This document shows, one piece after another, positions 55,633-64,000 of a stretch of 64,000 bases of DNA. Position 1 is the first letter of the stretch. Each line of letters starts with the position of its first letter. The stretch covers positions 2,728,001 to 2,792,000 of the forward strand of contig NZ_CP131913.1 of the NCBI RefSeq assembly GCF_030704205.1, written 5' to 3'. Under the pieces are notes generated by a model. The model ran no database searches, was not told where the DNA came from, and saw only the letters and a program-made list of their open reading frames with translations. Position numbers and translations under genes: made by a program. The DNA comes from Halomonas alkalicola (GTDB taxonomy: Bacteria > Pseudomonadota > Gammaproteobacteria > Pseudomonadales > Halomonadaceae).

Positions 55633-57039
55633 ATGCCTTACCTGACGTCTGCCGTGCTCGGCGCGGCGCTCCTGTGCTTTGCCTTTCTGGGCCTGCGGGC
55701 CCGCCGGGCCGACGGCCTGCTCGATGACTACGTCACCGCCCGCAACTCCCAGGGCGCCCAGGCCATCGGCCTGTCGTTCCTGGCCTCCAGCATGGGGGCC
55801 TGGATCCTCTTCGCGCCGCCGGAGATCGGCGCCTTCGTGGGGCCGGTGGCGCTGGCCGGCTACGCCATCGGCTCGTCGCTGCCCTTTATCGTGCTGGGGC
55901 TCTACGGCCCGGCGATCCGTCGCCACCTGCCGGAAGGGCGCAGCATCGGCGAGTTCGCGGAGTCCTGCTACGGCGCCGGGGTGCGGCGCTGGGTCTCCTT
56001 CGTCTCGGTGGCCTACATGGCGATCTTCCTGGCCGCCGAGCTCACCGCCATCGGCGCCATCGCCGCGCTGCTCTCCGACGTGCCGCCGGCGCTGGTGATC
56101 CTCGGGGTGGCGGTGGTCACACTGGTCTACACCACCCTGGGCGGGCTGCGGGCGAGCCTCGCCACCGACCGCTGGCAGGCCTGGCTGCTGCTGGCCCTGC
56201 TGGTGCTGGTGGGCGGCGTGGCCTGGTGGTGGCTGCCGCCGATGCCGGCCGAAGCCGTGATGCCCTCCATTCCCACGAGCAGTGCGCTCTCGGTGGCGCT
56301 CACCCTAGTGATCGCCGTCACCGCGGCCAACCTCTTCCATCAGGGCTACTGGCAGCGGGTATGGGCCGCCGAGGATGACCGCGCCCTGGCCCGTGGGGCC
56401 CTGCTGGGTGGAGCCAGCAGCCTGCTGGTGGTGATGGCCATCGGTGGGCTCGGCATGCTGGCAGCGATGCACGCGCTGCCCCTGGGCGAGCCGCCGATTC
56501 CCTTCTTCGCGCTGCTCTCCGCCGCGCCGGCCTGGCTGGGCTTGCCGGCCCTGGTGCTGGCGGTGACCCTGGTGGCCTCCAGCGTCGATACCCTGCAGAA
56601 CGCCATCGCCTCCATGGCGGTGGCAAGCGTCGGCCGGCGCGGGCTCTCGGTGCGGGCGGCGCGCCTGGTCACGGTGGCGCTGATGCTGCCGGTGGTGTGG
56701 GTGGCCCTGCAGGGCTTCTCGGTGCTGCGCCTCTTCCTGATCGCCGATCTCCTGTGCGCCGCCATCCTGCTGCCGGTGCTGCTGGGCCTGTGGCGGCGCA
56801 TGTCGCCGCTCGCCGCGGTGGCCGGCGGCGTGGCGGGCCTGCTCGGTGCGGTGCTGCCAGGCTGGATCACCCTGGGAAGCCTCTCCGCCGGCGTGCTGGC
56901 CGCCACCTTCCCGGACAGCATCCCGACGCTGCCGCCCTTCCTGGGGGCGCTGGTCGCCTCCACGCTGGTGAGCCTGCTGATCGCCTGGCTTCGCCCGGGG
57001 GCGAGATTCCAACCGACACTCCAAGGAGATGCCCGATGA
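55633..57039 (+). CDS. SSS family transporter under TPP control (thiamine precursor uptake)
   Basis: A 468-residue sodium:solute symporter with about 13 membrane segments and the SSS features GEFAESCYGAGVRRWVS and TTLGGLRASLATDRWQ. Located directly behind a TPP riboswitch and overlapping tenA by ATGA, it matches the ThiV-type transporters that accompany tenA and are predicted to import a thiamine pyrimidine precursor. The precise substrate is inference from context. Confidence 0.9.
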   Translation: MPYLTSAVLGAALLCFAFLGLRARRADGLLDDYVTARNSQGAQAIGLSFLASSMGAWILFAPPEIGAFVGPVALAGYAIGSSLPFIVLGLYGPAIRRHLPEGRSIGEFAESCYGAGVRRWVSFVSVAYMAIFLAAELTAIGAIAALLSDVPPALVILGVAVVTLVYTTLGGLRASLATDRWQAWLLLALLVLVGGVAWWWLPPMPAEAVMPSIPTSSALSVALTLVIAVTAANLFHQGYWQRVWAAEDDRALARGALLGGASSLLVVMAIGGLGMLAAMHALPLGEPPIPFFALLSAAPAWLGLPALVLAVTLVASSVDTLQNAIASMAVASVGRRGLSVRAARLVTVALMLPVVWVALQGFSVLRLFLIADLLCAAILLPVLLGLWRRMSPLAAVAGGVAGLLGAVLPGWITLGSLSAGVLAATFPDSIPTLPPFLGALVASTLVSLLIAWLRPGARFQPTLQGDAR

Positions 57040-57731
57040 CGACTCGAGCCGACTGGACCGCCTGGGCGGCGCAGCAGGACGCGCCGCGCCTCACCGACTG
57101 GCTGCGCGAGATCAGCGAGCCCGACTGGTCCGCCACCGTGAACCACCCGCTCTTCGACGCCATGGCCGAGGGTCGCCTCGCCGGCACCGACTTCGCCGCC
57201 TACATGGTGCAGGACTACGGCTTCGTGGACCCCTTCACCGCGCTGATCGGCTTCGCCATCGGCCGTGCGCCGAGCATGGCCGACCGGGTGGTGCTGGGGC
57301 AGTTCATGGGCATGCTGACCAGCGACGAGAACAGCACCTTCCAGCGCACCTTCGAGGCCTTCGCGGTGCCCGCCGCCCAGCGCCAGGCGCCGCACTACCT
57401 GCCCGAGACCCGCGCCTTCCAGGTGCTGCTGCGCGAGACCGGTAGCGCCGGCGGCTATGCCGAGATCCTGGCGGCGCTGGTGGTCACCGAGTGGGTCTAT
57501 CTGGAGTGGGCGCTGCGTATCACACGCGCAGAGGGGCTGCACCCGCTGGTGGGGGAGTGGATCGACCTGCACGACAACCCCGCCTTCCAGGACTTCGTGG
57601 CCTGGCTGCGCCAACGCCTGGACGAGGAGGCGGAAGGGCTCGATGACGCCGCCTTCACCCGCATGGCCGAATGCTTCCGCGAGACCATCGCCAGGGAGCG
57701 TGCCTTCCACGACGCCGTGATGCCGCGCTGA
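57036..57731 (+). CDS. tenA: TenA family aminohydrolase lacking the usual Cys
   Basis: A 231-residue helical TenA protein (thiaminase II/aminopyrimidine aminohydrolase, thiamine salvage). YMVQDYGFVDPFTALIGFAI and TSDENSTFQRTFEAF are family blocks. At the position where TenA has LPCxWxY the sequence reads VVTEWVYLEW, so the nucleophilic Cys is missing; it resembles the TenA_E group that uses a Glu elsewhere. Overlaps the transporter by ATGA and is under the same riboswitch. Confidence 0.9.
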   Translation: MTTRADWTAWAAQQDAPRLTDWLREISEPDWSATVNHPLFDAMAEGRLAGTDFAAYMVQDYGFVDPFTALIGFAIGRAPSMADRVVLGQFMGMLTSDENSTFQRTFEAFAVPAAQRQAPHYLPETRAFQVLLRETGSAGGYAEILAALVVTEWVYLEWALRITRAEGLHPLVGEWIDLHDNPAFQDFVAWLRQRLDEEAEGLDDAAFTRMAECFRETIARERAFHDAVMPR

Positions 57732-57810
57732 GCGGGCTGCGCGGGTAGCCGTCGCCATACCCGCCTTGCTTGCGGTGGGCGTTGCTGAGGGGAAGAGGGG
57801 AGGCCCACCC

Positions 57811-58215
57811 TCAGTCGAGAAAGAGGTCGGCGGGTAGCCCGAAGCGCTGGGTCAGGGCCTTGATCTGGCGAACGTTCAGGCGTCGCTTGCCGTTCAGGAT
57901 CTCCGAGATCACCGATTGGGTGCCGACTTCCGGCAGGCTCGACTGGTCGAGGCTGTGCCACTGCATCAGGTGGCGGAGCATGTCGGCCCCCCTCACCTCA
58001 GGCATCGGGCGATGGGCATCGTCATATTCCTCGATGAGGTCACCCATGTGAGAGGCGAGGCTCGCCAGGGGGTGCTCCTCGTCGTCTCCGACCAGCTCCA
58101 GCAGCTCATCGAGCGCTGCGACAAGGGCGTCGTAGTCGTCTTCCGTTTCCGGAGCGCTGAGCAGGGGAGCCACGAAGCGCCAGTGGGCGGCCGCCTGTTG
58201 GACGATGCTGGTCAT
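57811..58215 (-). CDS. higA: HigA antitoxin (XRE-like)
   Basis: A 134-residue COG5499-type antitoxin: helical N-terminal half (APETEDDYDALVAALDELLELV) followed by HTH (LRHLMQWHSLDQSSLPEVG ... VISEILNGKRRLNVRQIKAL). Starts two bases after the higB stop. The open frame runs further up but 58215 matches the family. With HigB it forms a type II system and should repress via the operator at 58517-58533. Confidence 0.92.
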   Translation of the reverse strand: MTSIVQQAAAHWRFVAPLLSAPETEDDYDALVAALDELLELVGDDEEHPLASLASHMGDLIEEYDDAHRPMPEVRGADMLRHLMQWHSLDQSSLPEVGTQSVISEILNGKRRLNVRQIKALTQRFGLPADLFLD

Positions 58216-58217
58216 GT

Positions 58218-58505
58218 TCACTCCTTCCAGGTACCCCTGTCGTATTCGGTATGGTCGAGGATGTGCTGGATATAGATCTTCCTGAATCGATAATGCACCA
58301 CGGCGATGAGACGAATCTTGTTGCCGCCGATATCGAAGACATGCTGCCGGCCGACCTTGTCGGTGGCGGGAAACAGTGCCTTCATCTCGGCAAAGCTGCC
58401 GGGCTCGCTCGACTTCATGAGCCGATACCAGGCATCCAGTGCAGAGGCGGCCTGGGGCCATTTCTGCTTGGCTTCCCAGATGCGCTTCTGGGTGATGACA
58501 TGCAT
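58218..58505 (-). CDS. higB: HigB toxin (mRNA interferase)
   Basis: A 95-residue HigB of the COG4680 type: starts MHVITQKRIWEAKQKWPQA, with DIGGNKIRLIAVVHYRFRKI and HTEYDRGTWKE at the end. It is a ribosome-dependent mRNA endonuclease in studied cases. The toxin gene precedes the antitoxin gene, the usual order for hig. The ATG follows the promoter/operator closely with no clear ribosome site. Confidence 0.92.
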   Translation of the reverse strand: MHVITQKRIWEAKQKWPQAASALDAWYRLMKSSEPGSFAEMKALFPATDKVGRQHVFDIGGNKIRLIAVVHYRFRKIYIQHILDHTEYDRGTWKE

Positions 58506-58516
58506 GGCGTCTGTTC

Positions 58517-58533
58517 TATCGCACTTTGCGATA
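58517..58533 (-). promoter_or_regulatory. palindromic operator of higBA
   Basis: TATCGCA-CTT-TGCGATA is a perfect 7+7 palindrome, 12 bases upstream of the higB ATG. It sits where a -10 element would be and is a likely HigA binding site. Confidence 0.7.
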
Positions 58534-58698
58534 AAGAGTAGCGGCAAGCTCGTCTTGTGACAAGGTTGACTGGCGCCGACTACCTGCTCCCGCTGAGTCG
58601 CCGGGCGGGACGCATCGATTCCTTGCCGACGTTTCAACCGTCGAGACGTGTTTCTGTCTGCCCGCGTTTTGACGGGTAAGAGTGGCGAGGAAAGGTTG

Positions 58699-60720
58699 AT
58701 GACAGACCCAGGCGCCGGCGCTCAGGCCGGCTCGTTCGAGGTCCTGGTGCAGGGGCTGCCGGTGCCGGTACTGGTGGTGGACGGGGAGGGCGACATTCTG
58801 CTCGCCAATGAGGCGGCACGGGAGCTCTTCGAGGCGGTACCCGGCGCCGAGCAGGCGAGCCTGAGGGGGCTCTGGTCCGACGCGGACTGCCTCAGGATGC
58901 GCGAGAGCTGGACGGCACTCGCGCAAGAAGGTCCAGACGGTATTCTTCAAGGGCCCTTTACCACCCTGTCGGGGCAGGTCGTCGCCGAGGTGCGTGCGCG
59001 TCGCCTGATGTGGCAGGGCCGGGAGGTGGTGCAGCTGACCCTGACCGCCCCGCCCCGGGGCAGCGAGCTCGAGAAGACCTCTCTCTATCGGGAAATGTTC
59101 AGCACCAACCCGGCGGTAAAGCTGCTGATCGACCCTCGCGACGGCCGTATTGTCGACGCCAATCCGGCAGCGGAGGCCTTCTACGGCTACTCCCTGGCGG
59201 AGCTCAAGGGCATGAGTATTTCCGATATCAACTGCCTCGCTCCCGACGAGGTTCGGGTGCGGATGGCGGAAGCGCGCGCCTGCGACCAGCTGTTCTTCGA
59301 GTTTCGCCACCGTATCGCTTCGGGCGAGCAGCGCGACGTGCATGTCTATACCGGCCCGGTCACGGTCGGTGACCGCCACTACCTGCACTCCATCATCGTC
59401 GATGTTACCGACGAGAAGCGCTATCAGGCCGAACTGGCGGTGGACCACGAGCTGTTTCGCCATCTGCCCGTGGGCGTCTTTCGAAACACGCCGGGCCCCG
59501 AGGGGCGCTTCGTGACCGTCAACAGGGCCATGCTGGAGATCTTCGAGGCGGCGTCCGAGGAGGCGCTGCTGGCGGTGCCTGTCTCCCGGCTGTACGACGA
59601 CCCGGAGCAGCGTCGGCGCTTCAGCGAGCTCCTGATGAGCGAAGGCGCGGTCAACCGCCGGCCGCTGAAGATGCGCTCGCTGAAGGGGCGCACGCTCTGG
59701 GTGGAGGTGACCGCGCGACGACGCACCGAGCCGGACGGCAGCCCGGTGTTCGATGGCGTTGTGGAGGATGTGACCGCCCGCAAGGAGGCCCAGGTGATCA
59801 AGGAGCGTCTGATTCATCTGCTCGACGCCTCGCCGGACTTCGTCTCCATCACCGACGCCGAGCAGCAGATGGTCTACCTCAACCGGGCGGGCCGCAACCT
59901 GGTGGGCCGCAACCTGGTGGGCGAGCTGCCGGGAGACCTCTCCGAGGCCATGGCCATCGCCCACCCCGACTGGGCCAGGCGGCTGATCGAGAGGGAGGGA
60001 ATCCCCTTCGCCCACCGTCACGGCTACTGGTACGCGGAGACGGCGCTGCGCACCGCGGAGGGCGAGCTGCCGGTATCGCAGCTGATCGTTGCCAGGCGCG
60101 ATGAGCATGGCGAGCTGGACAGCATCGCCACCATCATGCGCGATATCAGCGAGACCAAGCGCTATCAGGCCGAACTCGAGCACCTGGCCGGCCACGACCC
60201 CCTCACCGGTGCGGTCAATCGCGGCCGTTTCCTTGCCCTGCTGGAGCGTGAGCGCATCCAGGCGCGGCGGGCCGAGCTCCCCCTGAGCATGGTGATGCTG
60301 GACCTCGACCTCGACCACTTCAAGCGCGTCAACGACGGCTACGGCCACAGCGTCGGCGACGATGTGCTGCGAAAGCTGGTGGCGACCTGCAGGGCGCATC
60401 AGCGGGAGGGGGATGTGCTGGCGCGCTGGGGTGGCGAAGAGTTCATGCTGATGCTGCCCGATACGCCGCTGTCAGGCGCCATGGCCCTGGCCGAACGGCT
60501 GCGCCAGGCCATCGAGACGACGAGTTTCCACCCCGTGCCTCGGGTGACCAGCAGCTTCGGGGTGGCGGAGGTCTCGCCGTACGAGCCGGAGGTCTGCTGG
60601 ATGAAGCGCCTCGATGCCGCCCTCTATCGCGCCAAGGCCGAGGGGCGCAACCGTCTCTGCAGCGCCGAGCCTTCGCCGTATGAGACGGCGCCAGGTGCAG
60701 GCTCCGACCAGGCATCGTGA
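58699..60720 (+). CDS. multi-PAS GGDEF diguanylate cyclase, cytoplasmic
   Basis: A 673-residue protein without membrane segments. PAS-like domains start near residues 12 (VLVQGLPVPVLVVDG), 130 (YREMFSTNPAVKLLIDPRDG), 255 and 375 (LLDASPDFVSITDAEQQ), then a GGDEF domain with DLDLDHFKRVNDGYGHSVGD and RWGGEEFMLMLP intact. A cytosolic multi-signal cyclic di-GMP synthase. The ATG at 58699 has GAGGAAAGG upstream; an ATG 17 codons earlier is less likely. One in-frame duplication GRNLVGRNLVG lies in PAS 4. Confidence 0.9.
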   Translation: MTDPGAGAQAGSFEVLVQGLPVPVLVVDGEGDILLANEAARELFEAVPGAEQASLRGLWSDADCLRMRESWTALAQEGPDGILQGPFTTLSGQVVAEVRARRLMWQGREVVQLTLTAPPRGSELEKTSLYREMFSTNPAVKLLIDPRDGRIVDANPAAEAFYGYSLAELKGMSISDINCLAPDEVRVRMAEARACDQLFFEFRHRIASGEQRDVHVYTGPVTVGDRHYLHSIIVDVTDEKRYQAELAVDHELFRHLPVGVFRNTPGPEGRFVTVNRAMLEIFEAASEEALLAVPVSRLYDDPEQRRRFSELLMSEGAVNRRPLKMRSLKGRTLWVEVTARRRTEPDGSPVFDGVVEDVTARKEAQVIKERLIHLLDASPDFVSITDAEQQMVYLNRAGRNLVGRNLVGELPGDLSEAMAIAHPDWARRLIEREGIPFAHRHGYWYAETALRTAEGELPVSQLIVARRDEHGELDSIATIMRDISETKRYQAELEHLAGHDPLTGAVNRGRFLALLERERIQARRAELPLSMVMLDLDLDHFKRVNDGYGHSVGDDVLRKLVATCRAHQREGDVLARWGGEEFMLMLPDTPLSGAMALAERLRQAIETTSFHPVPRVTSSFGVAEVSPYEPEVCWMKRLDAALYRAKAEGRNRLCSAEPSPYETAPGAGSDQAS

Positions 60721-60767
60721 GCGACGGCGCTCGGCGCCTCGCTCCCCACGTCGAGCCCACCCCTGAT

Positions 60768-60807
60768 ACGCAGCGCCCCCGCCGGTTTACCGGCGGGGGC
60801 GCTGCGT
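60768..60807. terminator. 18-bp GC-rich hairpin between convergent genes
   Basis: A perfect stem ACGCAGCGCCCCCGCCGG / CCGGCGGGGGCGCTGCGT with a TTTA loop, between the convergent GGDEF and small membrane protein genes. It lacks T tracts on either side; the strength of the stem suggests a bidirectional stop or RNA-end stabiliser. Confidence 0.65.
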
Positions 60808-60851
60808 GATGGGCCGCTGTGGCGTGATGGTCCGCTGCGGGTCGTCAGCCG

Positions 60852-61214
60852 CTACCAGCTGCCGCCCATCATGCCCATCATGCCGATGGCGCCGAACAGC
60901 ATGCCGCCTACGGCGATGGCCAGGTAGATCAGGATCAGGACGCCGAAGATGGTGAAGTAGGTCTTGAGCTTGCCGAGTGCGAACTTCATGTCCCGGGAGT
61001 CGCCGCTCTCGAAGACCCGCCCGGCGGCGCCCGCCGCCTGCATCAGCACCCAGCCCGCCCAGATCGGAATCCAGGCCACGATCAGGCCGACGATGGAGAG
61101 AGCGGTGAGGATGCCCGAGAGGATCAGCATCACGCCGGTGAGCTGCATCCAGAACTTGCCGCGGTAGAGCGGCTCGATCAGGTCGCGCAGAAGTTCCTGA
61201 GAGTTGTGGTCCAT
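60852..61214 (-). CDS. small DUF5362-like membrane protein
   Basis: A 120-residue protein with three hydrophobic segments (MLILSGILTALSIVGLIVAW, an IWAGWVLMQAAG segment, FGVLILIYLAIAVGGMLFGA) and the DUF5362-type segment between them. The C-terminus is Met/Gly-rich (GMMGMMGGSW). Function unknown. Possible promoter region lies toward 61215-61578. Confidence 0.75.
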   Translation of the reverse strand: MDHNSQELLRDLIEPLYRGKFWMQLTGVMLILSGILTALSIVGLIVAWIPIWAGWVLMQAAGAAGRVFESGDSRDMKFALGKLKTYFTIFGVLILIYLAIAVGGMLFGAIGMMGMMGGSW

Positions 61215-61397
61215 GTAACGTTCCTTGTCTGGTGGGCGAATGAAGGGGTGCCGCCGTTGCGATTGGCGCCCAGTACTTTAGCAGTCCCGGAGCGCGCTCG
61301 CCCCCTTGGCCCGGAGAGGGGGCGCTACCTGTCGCTGATGCCGCTCCTCTCCCTGCACCGCCATGGCTTCTTGGCATGGTGCGTCGCACCAATTGTA

Positions 61398-61428
61398 GAC
61401 ATTGTCGCCACTCTGTCCGACATTGTCG
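61398..61428 (+). promoter_or_regulatory. pair of GACATTGTCG upstream activator-like sites
   Basis: GACATTGTCG at 61398-61407 and 61419-61428, start-to-start distance 21 bases (two helical turns). The second is the quasi-palindrome CGACA-T-TGTCG. They lie about 85 bases upstream of the sigma-54-like promoter, a typical place for a bacterial enhancer-binding protein. Confidence 0.6.
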
Positions 61429-61509
61429 GGCTTCCCGGGATCGCTCGAGGTCCCTTGCCTGGTTTTCAAGTATCTGAAAATAAGAGACTCAGTAGGGTTT
61501 TTGGCATTC

Positions 61510-61526
61510 CTGGTGCCTGGCTTGCA
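61510..61526 (+). promoter_or_regulatory. predicted sigma-54 promoter of the osmC-led operon
   Basis: CTGGTGCCTGGCTTGCA has the invariant GG (61512-61513) and GC (61524-61525) separated by ten bases, with TTGC at -12. Transcription would start near 61537, giving a 42-base leader to the OsmC gene. Confidence 0.6.
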
Positions 61527-61578
61527 ACTGCTTGGTGAAAACGTTCATCAAGCCATTCGAGACACCCAGGAGAACACC

Positions 61579-62154
61579 ATGAGCCAAGCCGCCGAAGCCA
61601 CCGTTTCCGCCACCGTTGCCACCACCGGCTCCGACTATCTGCGCCCCATCGACCGTGACGGCCTGCTGGGCTTCGCCGAGAAGGGCCGCAGCAACCCTGC
61701 CACCCGGGGCACCAACAAGGTCCACACCGTCACCGAAGGGCAGTACCGCACCATCAGCCACGTCAGCGGGCACCAGGTGGTGGTGGACGAGCCCCTGCAC
61801 CTGTTCGGCGAAGATACCGCGCCGGCGCCGGGCGAGATCGTGCTCTCCGGCCTGGGCGGCTGCCTGGCGGTGGGCATCACCGCCGTGGCCACCTGGAAGC
61901 AGGTCAAGCTGAGCCGCCTGGAGATCTTCCTGGAGGGGGATATCGGCAACCCCGCCGCCTGGGGAGCCGGCGGCGCCGAGAAGCAGCCTCCCGAGATGGG
62001 CTTCCAGGAGATCCGCGTCAAGGTGCTGGTCGAGGGCGACGCCAGCCGCGAGGAGCTCGACGAGATCGTCCGGCACGCCAACTTCTACTCCCCGGTGGCC
62101 AACACCATGCGTAACCCCATCCCCTTCAGCATCAGCCTGGCGGACCCGGAATAA
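61579..62154 (+). CDS. OsmC family protein
   Basis: A 191-residue OsmC/Ohr-fold protein. The conserved regions GEIVLSGLGGCLAVGITAVA (with the peroxidatic-type Cys) and FYSPVANTMRNPIPFSI are clear. In Ohr/OsmC a second Cys completes the thiol site, but I see no second Cys at the usual place, so the catalytic chemistry may differ. GGAG before the ATG. First gene of the predicted sigma-54 operon. Confidence 0.88.
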   Translation: MSQAAEATVSATVATTGSDYLRPIDRDGLLGFAEKGRSNPATRGTNKVHTVTEGQYRTISHVSGHQVVVDEPLHLFGEDTAPAPGEIVLSGLGGCLAVGITAVATWKQVKLSRLEIFLEGDIGNPAAWGAGGAEKQPPEMGFQEIRVKVLVEGDASREELDEIVRHANFYSPVANTMRNPIPFSISLADPE

Positions 62155-62191
62155 GCCGCGCGACCGTACCCCTGAACGCCTGCACGGAGAG

Positions 62192-63367
62192 ATGACCATG
62201 ATCGAAGCCGCCACTGCCAACGCCGTTCGCCCCGCGCCGCCCCCCGCCCCGGGGCTTCCACCCGGCGACGCCTCGAGTGCCGATATCGTGTCGCGGGTCG
62301 AGCGGATCGCCGCCGGCCCCCTGGCCGAGATGGCCGGACGCATCGACCGGGGCCACTACCCGCTGGAGATCATGGCGTCCCTGGGGCGCGCCGGGGGCCT
62401 GGGGGCCCACCTGGACCGCCGCGGCCAGCGCTTCGACCAGGCCATCGGCGCCATGGCCGAGGTCAGCCGCCACTGCGGCACCACCGGCTTTCTGGTCTGG
62501 GCCCACGATGTCTTCGGCCTCTACCTGGAGCAGTCGGGCAACCCGGCGCTCTGCGGTGACTTCCTGGAGCGCCACGCCCGTGGCGACAGCTTCGGCGGCA
62601 CGGCGCTCTCCAACCCCATGAAGGCGCTGTCGGGGATCGAGAGCCTGGCGCTGCGGGCCCGGCGGGTCCCGGGGGGCTACCGGGTCAGCGGCACCCTGCC
62701 CTGGGTGAGCCATATCGCCGCCGGCCAGTACTGCGGCGCCCTGGCCGGGGTCGAGGGCGCCGACGGCAGCCTCTCCCACGAGATCATGTTCGTGCTGCAC
62801 TGCCGGGAGGAGGTGGCGCTGCGCCAGTGCCCGGCCTTCTCCGGCATGGAGGGCTCGAGCACCTGGAGCATCACCCTCAAGGACTACTTCGTCGGCGAGG
62901 ATGAGCTGATCGCCGACCCGGCGCGCCCCTTCATCGCCCGCATCAAGGCCGCCTTCATCCTGCTGCAGACCGGCATGGCGGTGGGGGTCACCCAGGGCAG
63001 CATCGACGCCATCCGCGAGGTGGAGCCGGCGCTGGGGCACGTCAACCAGCATCTCGACGAGCGCCCCGACGCCCTGCAGGCGGAGCTGGACGAGCTGCGC
63101 CAGCGCGCCCTGACGCTGGCGAAGACCCCCTTCGAGGGCGGCCGCGACTTCCTGCTCGAGGTGCTGGACGCCCGGGTGCAGGGGGCCGAGCTGGCGCTGC
63201 GCGCCTCCCAGTCGGCGCTGCTCCACCAGGGGGCCAGGGGCTATCTGATGAGCGCGGCTCCCCAGCGGCGCATTCGCGAGGCGCACTTCGTGGCCATCGT
63301 GACGCCGGCCATCAAGCACCTGCGCTGGGAGATGGCGCGCCTGATGCGCGAGGAGATGCCGTCATGA
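62192..63367 (+). CDS. acyl-CoA dehydrogenase family protein
   Basis: A 391-residue FAD enzyme of the acyl-CoA dehydrogenase fold: [52 protein letters not shown] and [19 protein letters not shown]. The usual catalytic Glu block was not recognised. Its position beside OsmC and rubredoxin reductase is reminiscent of SfnB-type sulfur-assimilation monooxygenase partners, which share this fold. GGAGAG precedes ATG 62192; a second ATG two codons on is possible. It ends overlapping the next gene by ATGA. Confidence 0.82.
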   Translation: MTMIEAATANAVRPAPPPAPGLPPGDASSADIVSRVERIAAGPLAEMAGRIDRGHYPLEIMASLGRAGGLGAHLDRRGQRFDQAIGAMAEVSRHCGTTGFLVWAHDVFGLYLEQSGNPALCGDFLERHARGDSFGGTALSNPMKALSGIESLALRARRVPGGYRVSGTLPWVSHIAAGQYCGALAGVEGADGSLSHEIMFVLHCREEVALRQCPAFSGMEGSSTWSITLKDYFVGEDELIADPARPFIARIKAAFILLQTGMAVGVTQGSIDAIREVEPALGHVNQHLDERPDALQAELDELRQRALTLAKTPFEGGRDFLLEVLDARVQGAELALRASQSALLHQGARGYLMSAAPQRRIREAHFVAIVTPAIKHLRWEMARLMREEMPS

Positions 63368-64000
63368 GCGAGGAGCGTCCCTTTCAGCAGTACATCTGCC
63401 GCGCCTGCGGCCTGATCTACGACGAGGCGGAGGGCGACCCGGACAGCGGCCTGGCCCCCGGCACTCGCTTCGAGGATATCCCCGACGACTGGGAGTGCCC
63501 GCTGTGCGGCGTGACCAAGGCAGACTTCGAGCCCTTCGTGCCGAGGGAGCCGGTGGACGCCGTGGCGGCCGACGCCAGCCCCCGCCGCGTCGGTGCGGTG
63601 GTGGTGGGTGCCGGCCTGGCCGGCTGGGCGGCGGTGGAGGCCCTGCGGGCCCTGGATCGCGACCTGCCGATCACCCTGGTGACCGCCTGCTCGGGCGACC
63701 GCTACCACAAGCCGGAGCTGTCGGTGGCGCTGAGCCGCGGCCAGAGCGCCGATGACCTGGTAAGGGAATCCGGGAGCGAGGCGGCGCGGCGCCTGGGCGT
63801 GCAGCTGCTGCCCCGCACCTTCGTCACCGGCCTCTCGCCGCAGCCGCGCCGTTTGCGCACCACCCGCGGGACCCTGAGCTACACCGGCCTGGTGCTGGCC
63901 ATGGGCGCCCGGCCGGCGCTGCCCGAGGCGCTGCCCGAGGCGCACTGCTGGCGGGTCAACGACCTGGCCGGCTGGAGCGGTCTGCAGCGGGCCCTGGCCG
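63364..64000 (+). CDS. rubredoxin-FAD oxidoreductase fusion (3' end outside window)
   Basis: At least 212 residues visible. The N-terminus is a rubredoxin: [20 protein letters not shown] with CxxCG, and [16 protein letters not shown] with the second CPLCG, i.e. one Fe(SCys)4 site. From about residue 75 a linker leads to an FAD/NAD-binding reductase ([37 protein letters not shown]). This combines rubredoxin and rubredoxin reductase on one chain. It starts inside the stop of the acyl-CoA dehydrogenase-like gene (ATGA) and likely supplies electrons to it. Confidence 0.92.
   Translation, partial: MSEERPFQQYICRACGLIYDEAEGDPDSGLAPGTRFEDIPDDWECPLCGVTKADFEPFVPREPVDAVAADASPRRVGAVVVGAGLAGWAAVEALRALDRDLPITLVTACSGDRYHKPELSVALSRGQSADDLVRESGSEAARRLGVQLLPRTFVTGLSPQPRRLRTTRGTLSYTGLVLAMGARPALPEALPEAHCWRVNDLAGWSGLQRALA

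Larger units (their letters stand above)
61215..61578. other. regulatory region upstream of the OsmC operon
   Basis: 364 bases with the DUF5362-like gene reading away to the left. It contains two spaced GACATTGTCG boxes, an 18-bp palindrome TTTTCA-AGTATC-TGAAAA (61463-61480) and a sigma-54-type promoter near 61510-61526 (separate entries). No small ORF is convincing. Confidence 0.6.

Overview
This window is one contiguous stretch of a high-GC (roughly two-thirds G+C by eye) gammaproteobacterial chromosome. The gene content (a lone formate-THF ligase, RecBCD, KatG, SelO, a TRAP C4-dicarboxylate-type transporter, mmsA, several GGDEF proteins, MntA-HepT and HigBA) and the style of the short REP-like palindromes point to a Halomonas-like member of the Halomonadaceae. 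That placement is inference from protein resemblance, not a computed assignment. No tRNA, rRNA or CRISPR array was seen.

Layout. 1-11.4 kb is ordinary housekeeping and accessory chromosome: a DUF3581 protein (cut by the window edge), fhs, a tandem universal stress protein, an acyltransferase, a secreted esterase, a CorA-type transporter, a DUF3422 membrane protein, an MFS carrier, ArfB, a cold-shock protein and a methyltransferase. 11.5-12.3 kb is an IS5-family element with a frameshifted transposase. 12.3-21.5 kb holds a nitroreductase, a deaminase, a Fic protein with its own palindromic operator and a coupled small gene, a voltage-sensor-like membrane protein, a CbiX-like chelatase, MTA/SAH nucleosidase, a GFA protein and a second MFS carrier.

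21.6-26.5 kb is the most unusual part: an AT-rich patch with one large gene for an NLR-like protein (N-terminal AlbA_2/Schlafen domain, STAND/NB-ARC-type NTPase, TPR-like tail). It is interrupted by an IS66-family element with a perfect 8-bp target duplication and carries a further frameshift near its 3' end. Both neighbours (a DUF427 gene and a GGDEF remnant) are broken too. The intact ancestor can be rebuilt in frame across the IS and is the best candidate for a defence gene here.

26.6-36.5 kb is a recC-recB-recD operon joined by ATGA overlaps. RecB and RecD carry in-frame repetitive insertions: REP-like palindromes, a 21-bp tandem repeat that duplicates the recD start site, and an approximately 75-residue insertion in RecB. 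36.6-51.1 kb contains a flavin reductase, a hydroxyacid dehydrogenase, a TRAP transporter operon, the MntA-HepT toxin-antitoxin pair, SelO, KatG, a dCache/PAS/GGDEF protein, and an LTTR divergent from mmsA. A second, intact IS5-family copy at 51.2-52.0 kb lies just upstream of a 7TMR-DISM diguanylate cyclase. The final 12 kb has an AhpD-like protein, an HNH nuclease, a TPP riboswitch controlling a thiamine-precursor transporter and a TenA homologue lacking the usual cysteine, HigBA with a palindromic operator, a multi-PAS GGDEF protein, a small membrane protein, and a predicted sigma-54 operon (OsmC, acyl-CoA dehydrogenase-like, rubredoxin-reductase fusion) that runs off the window.
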